Below are positions 40,157-43,335 of a stretch of DNA of 43,335 nt, one piece after another (the first letter of the stretch is position 1; each line of letters begins with the position of its first letter). Under the pieces are notes generated by a model. The model was not told the origin of the DNA. It did no database searches and saw nothing but the letters and a program-made list of their open reading frames with translations. The position numbers and the translations under genes were made by a program. This stretch comes from Candidatus Bathyarchaeota archaeon (GTDB lineage: Archaea > Thermoproteota > Bathyarchaeia > Bathyarchaeales > Bathycorpusculaceae), in the NCBI GenBank assembly GCA_026414485.1, contig JAOAIX010000009.1, forward strand, positions 1 to 43,335, written 5' to 3'.

Positions 40157-41061
40157 GCGAAACAAATCACGTTTCCACAAGTAAGCTACACGGTCTTTGG
40201 GCATTAACTAATCGTGAACTTAAAAAATGGTACAAAGCACCAGTGGTGTTTTTCTTAACGCTTGTTCAACCCATAATCTGGTTAACTTTACTGGGTAACG
40301 CATTAAATCTGGGTAGTTTAGTTAGCGCAGAAACAATAACGTTTCCGCCAGAGTTAGCGGCTCAGTTTACTCCTACGCAACTTGGAGCTTTAAGTCAGTT
40401 CTTCCAAGGCTTATCTTCTCAAGTAATGGGTTCTACCTTTGGCACTACCAGTTACATCAGCTTTATGGCAGTTGGCATGATGGCATTTACTGCTCTTTTC
40501 ACGACAATGTTCAGCGGCATGTCAGTAGTGTGGGATAGACGGCTGGGCTTTCTAAACAAAGTCCTCAGCACACCCGTATCCCGAGCCGTAATTATCTTGT
40601 CCAAAGTGTTCTCTGCTACTCTCCGCTCCATGTTTCAGGCTCTCATAATACTGATCATAGCCATACCTTTAGGTTTCCAGTTCGGCGTTAATTTCACACC
40701 CCTCAATATAATCGGCGTGTTTGCTATGCTGTTCCTTATCTGTGTCGGTTTATCTTCACTGTTCATAGCAATTAACATACGTTCTACTCGAATTGAAACT
40801 CCAATGGCAGTCATGAATCTTCTAAACTTACCTTTAACATTCGCCAGCAGTGCTTTCTTCCCCATTGAGAAGATGCCTGCTTGGTTGCAGGCAGTCGCAA
40901 ACGCCAATCCTATGTCCTACACAATAGACGGCATGAGACAATTGCTAATCTTCAATACCGATTGGACCAAACTTGCCTTCGACTTTGTCTATGTTGGTAT
41001 CTTCGCGTTTGTGCTTACAACTGCGGGTATAGTGCTTTCATGGCGTTTCCTCAACAAGTAA
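40153..41061 (+). CDS. ABC-2 type exporter permease
   Basis: A 302-residue permease with about six membrane helices, first after the LTNRELKKWYKAPVVFFLTLVQPIIWLT stretch. The VWDRRLGFLNKVLSTPVSRA segment is the ABC-2 signature, and PIEKMPAWLQAVANANPMSYTIDGMRQLL is a typical later loop. A 60-residue external loop (about 55-100) precedes helix 2. With the DrrA-like ATPase it forms an efflux pump for a drug or lipid, under PadR. TTG start overlaps the ATPase stop. Confidence 0.94.
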   Translation: MSETNHVSTSKLHGLWALTNRELKKWYKAPVVFFLTLVQPIIWLTLLGNALNLGSLVSAETITFPPELAAQFTPTQLGALSQFFQGLSSQVMGSTFGTTSYISFMAVGMMAFTALFTTMFSGMSVVWDRRLGFLNKVLSTPVSRAVIILSKVFSATLRSMFQALIILIIAIPLGFQFGVNFTPLNIIGVFAMLFLICVGLSSLFIAINIRSTRIETPMAVMNLLNLPLTFASSAFFPIEKMPAWLQAVANANPMSYTIDGMRQLLIFNTDWTKLAFDFVYVGIFAFVLTTAGIVLSWRFLNK

Positions 41062-41194
41062 CAACGCAACCTTGAGCTTTTGGTCCATTTCCATTTCTTT
41101 TCTTTATCACAGCGATTTAACTCATGTTTTAAATATGTTTCCACGAATAGTGAAACACCTCAAACTAGTGCAGCAGTAACTTGACGGTGGAACA

Positions 41195-41452
41195 ATGGTG
41201 GACAAGCGGAAAGGTTCAGTTCAAATACGATTCGAAATACTCGAGTTCCTTTTCTTTGCAGATAAGCCTCAGCTGCGCACCCATGTCTGGCGAAAAGCCA
41301 CTGATGTTTCTTATGATGATTTCCTGAAGCATCTGCTGTACCTTAAAGAAAAAGGATTTGTGAATGAAAACACTGAGGGGCAGCTTTTCCTGTCTTCTGA
41401 GGGCAGAAAAATCTATTCCAACTTACGTGATTCCTTGCCGTCACTGCTGTGA
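41195..41452 (+). CDS. Small winged-helix regulator
   Basis: An 85-residue winged helix: RFEILEFLFFADKP as helix 1, LRTHVWRKATDVSYDDFLKHLLYLKEKGFV as helix-turn-helix, and the wing VNENTEGQLFLSSEGRKIY. It is of the small archaeal wHTH type, close in shape to PadR-N/MarR-like single-domain proteins. GTTTTAAATATG at about 41127 serves as TATA. It precedes a two-helix protein and a MacB-like ABC pair, with an inverted repeat CACC-TTT-GGTG in front of each of those two transcription units, so it is a candidate for their regulator. That link is inferred. Confidence 0.8.
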   Translation: MVDKRKGSVQIRFEILEFLFFADKPQLRTHVWRKATDVSYDDFLKHLLYLKEKGFVNENTEGQLFLSSEGRKIYSNLRDSLPSLL

Positions 41453-41456
41453 AGCC

Positions 41457-41469
41457 TTCACCTTTGGTG
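41457..41469 (+). promoter_or_regulatory. Shared promoter motif, copy 1
   Basis: TTCACCTTTGGTG, with palindromic core CACC-TTT-GGTG, directly before the TATA box ATATATATAAAA (about 41473-41484) of the gene at 41504. An identical 13-mer is at 41895-41907. Confidence 0.5.
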
Positions 41470-41503
41470 CATCATATATATAAAAATCGACAAGAAAACT
41501 AAG

Positions 41504-41860
41504 ATGAGCAAAATGGCTTCAGAAGAATCTGAAACAAAGTATCCAATAAGAACATTACATGAGTTTCTCTCTGAAATGAGCAAGGAGTGGCGAAACTTTA
41601 AACGAGGCGCTTTAGCGATGCTAGTTCTTTTGAGTATTTCATTGCTGGCTTTTATCCCACTGTTTATCCGAGCCATAAGGTTAGAGTGGGACATTTTTGC
41701 TTATATGTTCCTGATGGGGCTGGCTGCCTTTATAATTTACCTCCTACGCATTATGGCTGTGCAATACCGATTTTTCAGAAGATGGGGTCATCGCATGGAA
41801 CAACTTGCTAACCTTGAAGAAAAACTCATGAGTGAAATGTTAGAAGAAAACAAATCTTAA
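41504..41860 (+). CDS. Small two-helix membrane protein
   Basis: A 118-residue protein with a charged N-terminus (to about residue 33), two hydrophobic helices (about 35-55 and 65-85), and a basic-to-acidic C-terminal cytoplasmic helix (about 88-118, RFFRRWGHRMEQLANLEEKLMSEMLEE). It has no family I can name. A TATA box ends about 20 nt before the ATG at 41504, so the mRNA starts at or close to the ATG. It lies between a wHTH regulator and an ABC exporter with which it shares a promoter motif; an accessory role in that transporter is possible. Confidence 0.65.
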   Translation: MSKMASEESETKYPIRTLHEFLSEMSKEWRNFKRGALAMLVLLSISLLAFIPLFIRAIRLEWDIFAYMFLMGLAAFIIYLLRIMAVQYRFFRRWGHRMEQLANLEEKLMSEMLEENKS

Positions 41861-41894
41861 TATTCTCAGTAGAAAGGCCTAGATTTTTAAGTAT

Positions 41895-41907
41895 TTCACC
41901 TTTGGTG
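41895..41907 (+). promoter_or_regulatory. Shared promoter motif, copy 2
   Basis: TTCACCTTTGGTG again, identical over 13 bases to the copy at 41457, located between the previous gene and the MacB-like operon; a TATA-like ATTTTTAAG (about 41883-41891) lies immediately upstream. Confidence 0.5.
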
Positions 41908-41976
41908 TATATGCCCCATGAGATATGCTTTATTAAAAGGCACCAACTCTTCTGCTGACTGAAACCAGAAAAAGCT

Positions 41977-42675
41977 GTGGGGGTAAATGACTTGACAACA
42001 CCTGTTGTCGAAATATCGGACCTTAAAAAAACTTACATGCTCGGCAAAGTTCCAGTAGAGGCACTCAGAGGCGTAAACCTCAAAGTTGAAAGAGGTGAAT
42101 TTATTTCTATTTTAGGTCCATCAGGTAGCGGCAAATCCACTTTGCTTAACCTTATTGGTGCACTAGATAAGCCCACATCAGGAAAACTTCTAATCGACGG
42201 TGTGGACGTTTCCACACTTAATGACAATCAACTAACAGAAATCCGGCAAAAAATTGGTTTCGTATTTCAATTCTTTAACCTTATCCCCCGCTTCTCAGCT
42301 AAACAGAACGTGGAACTTTCCATGGCTATAGTAGGCGTGCCTAAAATAGAACGCGCGAAACGTGCAGAGCAACTTCTTGAAACTGTGGGGTTGAAGGAAC
42401 GCATGAACCACAAGCCTGCAGAACTCAGCGGAGGACAACAGCAACGTGTAGCGATAGCCCGTGCCTTGGCAAATAATCCGCGATTCCTGCTTATGGATGA
42501 ACCAACTGGAAACATAGATTCCAAGACTGCCCGTGAAATCATCGGTTTGATCAAGAAGCTTAACGATGATGGGGTCACCATCATCATGGTAACCCATGAC
42601 CAACATTTAGCTCGCGAGGCGAAACGAACAGTACAGGTTTTCGATGGAGTAATCTTAGCAGACGTGGTGAACTAG
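41977..42675 (+). CDS. MacB/LolD-like ABC ATP-binding protein
   Basis: A 232-residue ABC ATPase: Walker A GPSGSGKST, signature LSGGQQQRVAIARAL, Walker B LLMDEPTGNIDS and the H-loop THDQHLA. The Y-x-x-G-x-V-P-V-x-A-L-R-G-V N-terminus is that of the MacB/LolD/FtsE type, which drive mechanotransmission rather than import. Start GTG at 41977 or TTG at 41992 are both possible; homologues begin about 3-5 residues before VVEISDLKKTY, favouring the latter. A FtsX-like permease follows 1 nt after its stop. Confidence 0.94.
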   Translation: MGVNDLTTPVVEISDLKKTYMLGKVPVEALRGVNLKVERGEFISILGPSGSGKSTLLNLIGALDKPTSGKLLIDGVDVSTLNDNQLTEIRQKIGFVFQFFNLIPRFSAKQNVELSMAIVGVPKIERAKRAEQLLETVGLKERMNHKPAELSGGQQQRVAIARALANNPRFLLMDEPTGNIDSKTAREIIGLIKKLNDDGVTIIMVTHDQHLAREAKRTVQVFDGVILADVVN

Positions 42676-42676
42676 T

Positions 42677-43335
42677 ATGAGAGCAAGTGACATATTTTCC
42701 TATTCATTTAGCGCTATCAAATTACGAAAACTGCGAGCAGCCTTAACTACACTTGGCGTTGTCATAGGTATAGCAGCTATTGTGGCCTTACTTTCAATAT
42801 CCCAAGGGCTACAAACAACCATCACTAATCAGCTAGAGCGGGGGTTAGCAGCAGACACACTCATAATTACCACCAGCACCGGCGGAGCCTTCGGGAGTGC
42901 AACAGGCAGCGAAACAGGCGGCAGGTTTGGCGGAGGAGGCGCTGGTGCAAGTTCAGGGTTCAAGCTCTATCTCAACTACACCGAGGAAATTAAAGCTCTT
43001 TCACCTGAAGTTGAAGGAGCGATTGCTGTGATTCAACAATCTGGATACCTGCAAAACGGCAACCGAGTACGTGCCATAAGCGGCGGCATTGTAGGAATAG
43101 ATTTTGCAGAATACGCCAAAATCTACAGCACTACTTTTGTGGCGGAAAAAGGAACAATACCTCTAAGTCCTTCAGACAATGACATCGTTGTGGGCGCCCG
43201 AGTACATGATCCTCGATTAAACGGCACAATATTTGTGAATGTAAACGATGAAGTCACTGTGATTTGGACTAACGCTACTCAGTTGCCATTCACAAACCAG
43301 ACTTACACTGCGCGAGTCACGGCGGTTCTTTCCCC
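42677..43335 (+). CDS. MacB/FtsX-type ABC permease, N-terminal part
   Basis: The frame opens with ATG at 42677 and continues beyond the window end (220 codons seen). MRASDIFSYSFSAIKLRKLR is followed by membrane helix 1 (about 23-45, LTTLGVVIGIAAIVALL), then an external domain of the MacB periplasmic-core type; NQLERGLAADTLIITTS follows helix 1, and a Gly/Ser-rich linker of about 30 residues interrupts it (about 75-95). VVGARV and VNVNDEVTVI are typical core-domain strands. It belongs with the ATPase at 41977 and forms an exporter or mechanotransmission pump of unknown substrate. Confidence 0.92.
   Translation, partial: MRASDIFSYSFSAIKLRKLRAALTTLGVVIGIAAIVALLSISQGLQTTITNQLERGLAADTLIITTSTGGAFGSATGSETGGRFGGGGAGASSGFKLYLNYTEEIKALSPEVEGAIAVIQQSGYLQNGNRVRAISGGIVGIDFAEYAKIYSTTFVAEKGTIPLSPSDNDIVVGARVHDPRLNGTIFVNVNDEVTVIWTNATQLPFTNQTYTARVTAVLS

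Noticed and set aside
41137-41156. GTTTCCAC/GTGAAAC imperfect repeat before the small winged-helix gene
   Set aside because: Needs a bulged base and short arms; not distinguishable from chance.
1-43335. CRISPR arrays, insertion sequences, rRNA genes
   Set aside because: I found no regularly spaced repeats, no transposase-like protein and no rRNA signature on either strand.

Overview
The window looks like a chromosomal segment of a mesophilic TACK-type archaeon, most likely Candidatus Bathyarchaeia (my inference). The evidence is archaeal S12, S7, EF-1alpha and MetRS sequences, a tRNA intron flanked by a bulge-helix-bulge at position 37/38, TrmY, a methanopterin-type C1 cofactor cluster, archaeal TATA boxes about 25-30 nt upstream of predicted transcript starts, frequent TTG/GTG starts, and an AT-rich base composition.

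Layout. 1-2690 is the decayed end of a tailed-virus-type provirus (HK97-gp10-like and connector-like genes, a portal fragment and an HTH fragment joined at a deletion scar) carrying one opposite-strand gene of unknown function. It abuts the 3' end of an intron-containing tRNA-Arg(TCT). 2795-5247 has a small winged-helix protein, a tRNA-Thr(CGT) with an abnormal elbow, thiL and trmY. 5464-9934 has a membrane histidine kinase, a zinc-ribbon protein and a GT39-type membrane glycosyltransferase. 10062-13248 is a tetrahydromethanopterin-type cofactor operon (DUF447, mptG, DHPS-like). 13278-16094 holds an ECF-type S component behind a 22-bp palindrome, an ArsR-like regulator, hsp20 behind a perfect 10-bp inverted repeat, and a divergent HTH regulator. 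16208-20789 has glpX and, divergently, a three-gene operon that I read as a single-SMC Smc5/6-like complex (short-armed SMC, kleisin-like and KITE/MAGE-like subunits). 21029-24827 holds rps12-rps7 and EF-1alpha, separated by a convergent DRG-like GTPase.

25006-31880 is a mixed region: a Cys-rich protein, an aKMT-like methyltransferase, two YkgJ-type Cys-cluster proteins around an orphan response regulator, a HAD phosphatase, a 38-residue ORF, an MJ0936-type phosphoesterase, a gene-free stretch with hairpins, an AbrB-arsM arsenic cassette, a membrane protein and a lone Lrp/AsnC RAM domain. 32048-38521 has a HAD/dolichol-kinase-like fusion, an alkyltransferase-like protein without the acceptor cysteine, a histidine phosphatase, metG, a small conserved-looking protein, a PHP phosphoesterase and pyrH. 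38577-43335 is a transporter region: padR with an ABC-2 exporter, then a small winged-helix regulator, a two-helix membrane protein and a MacB-like ABC pair cut by the window end; the last two transcription units share a CACC-TTT-GGTG promoter motif.

Functionally most of the window is housekeeping (translation, cofactor synthesis, nucleotide metabolism), with accessory layers of provirus remnant, arsenic methylation, transporters and regulators. The strongest candidates for a poorly described system are the SMC-kleisin-KITE operon and the tRNA-Thr with a rewritten elbow close to trmY. All functional calls come from reading the sequence; no database search was possible.
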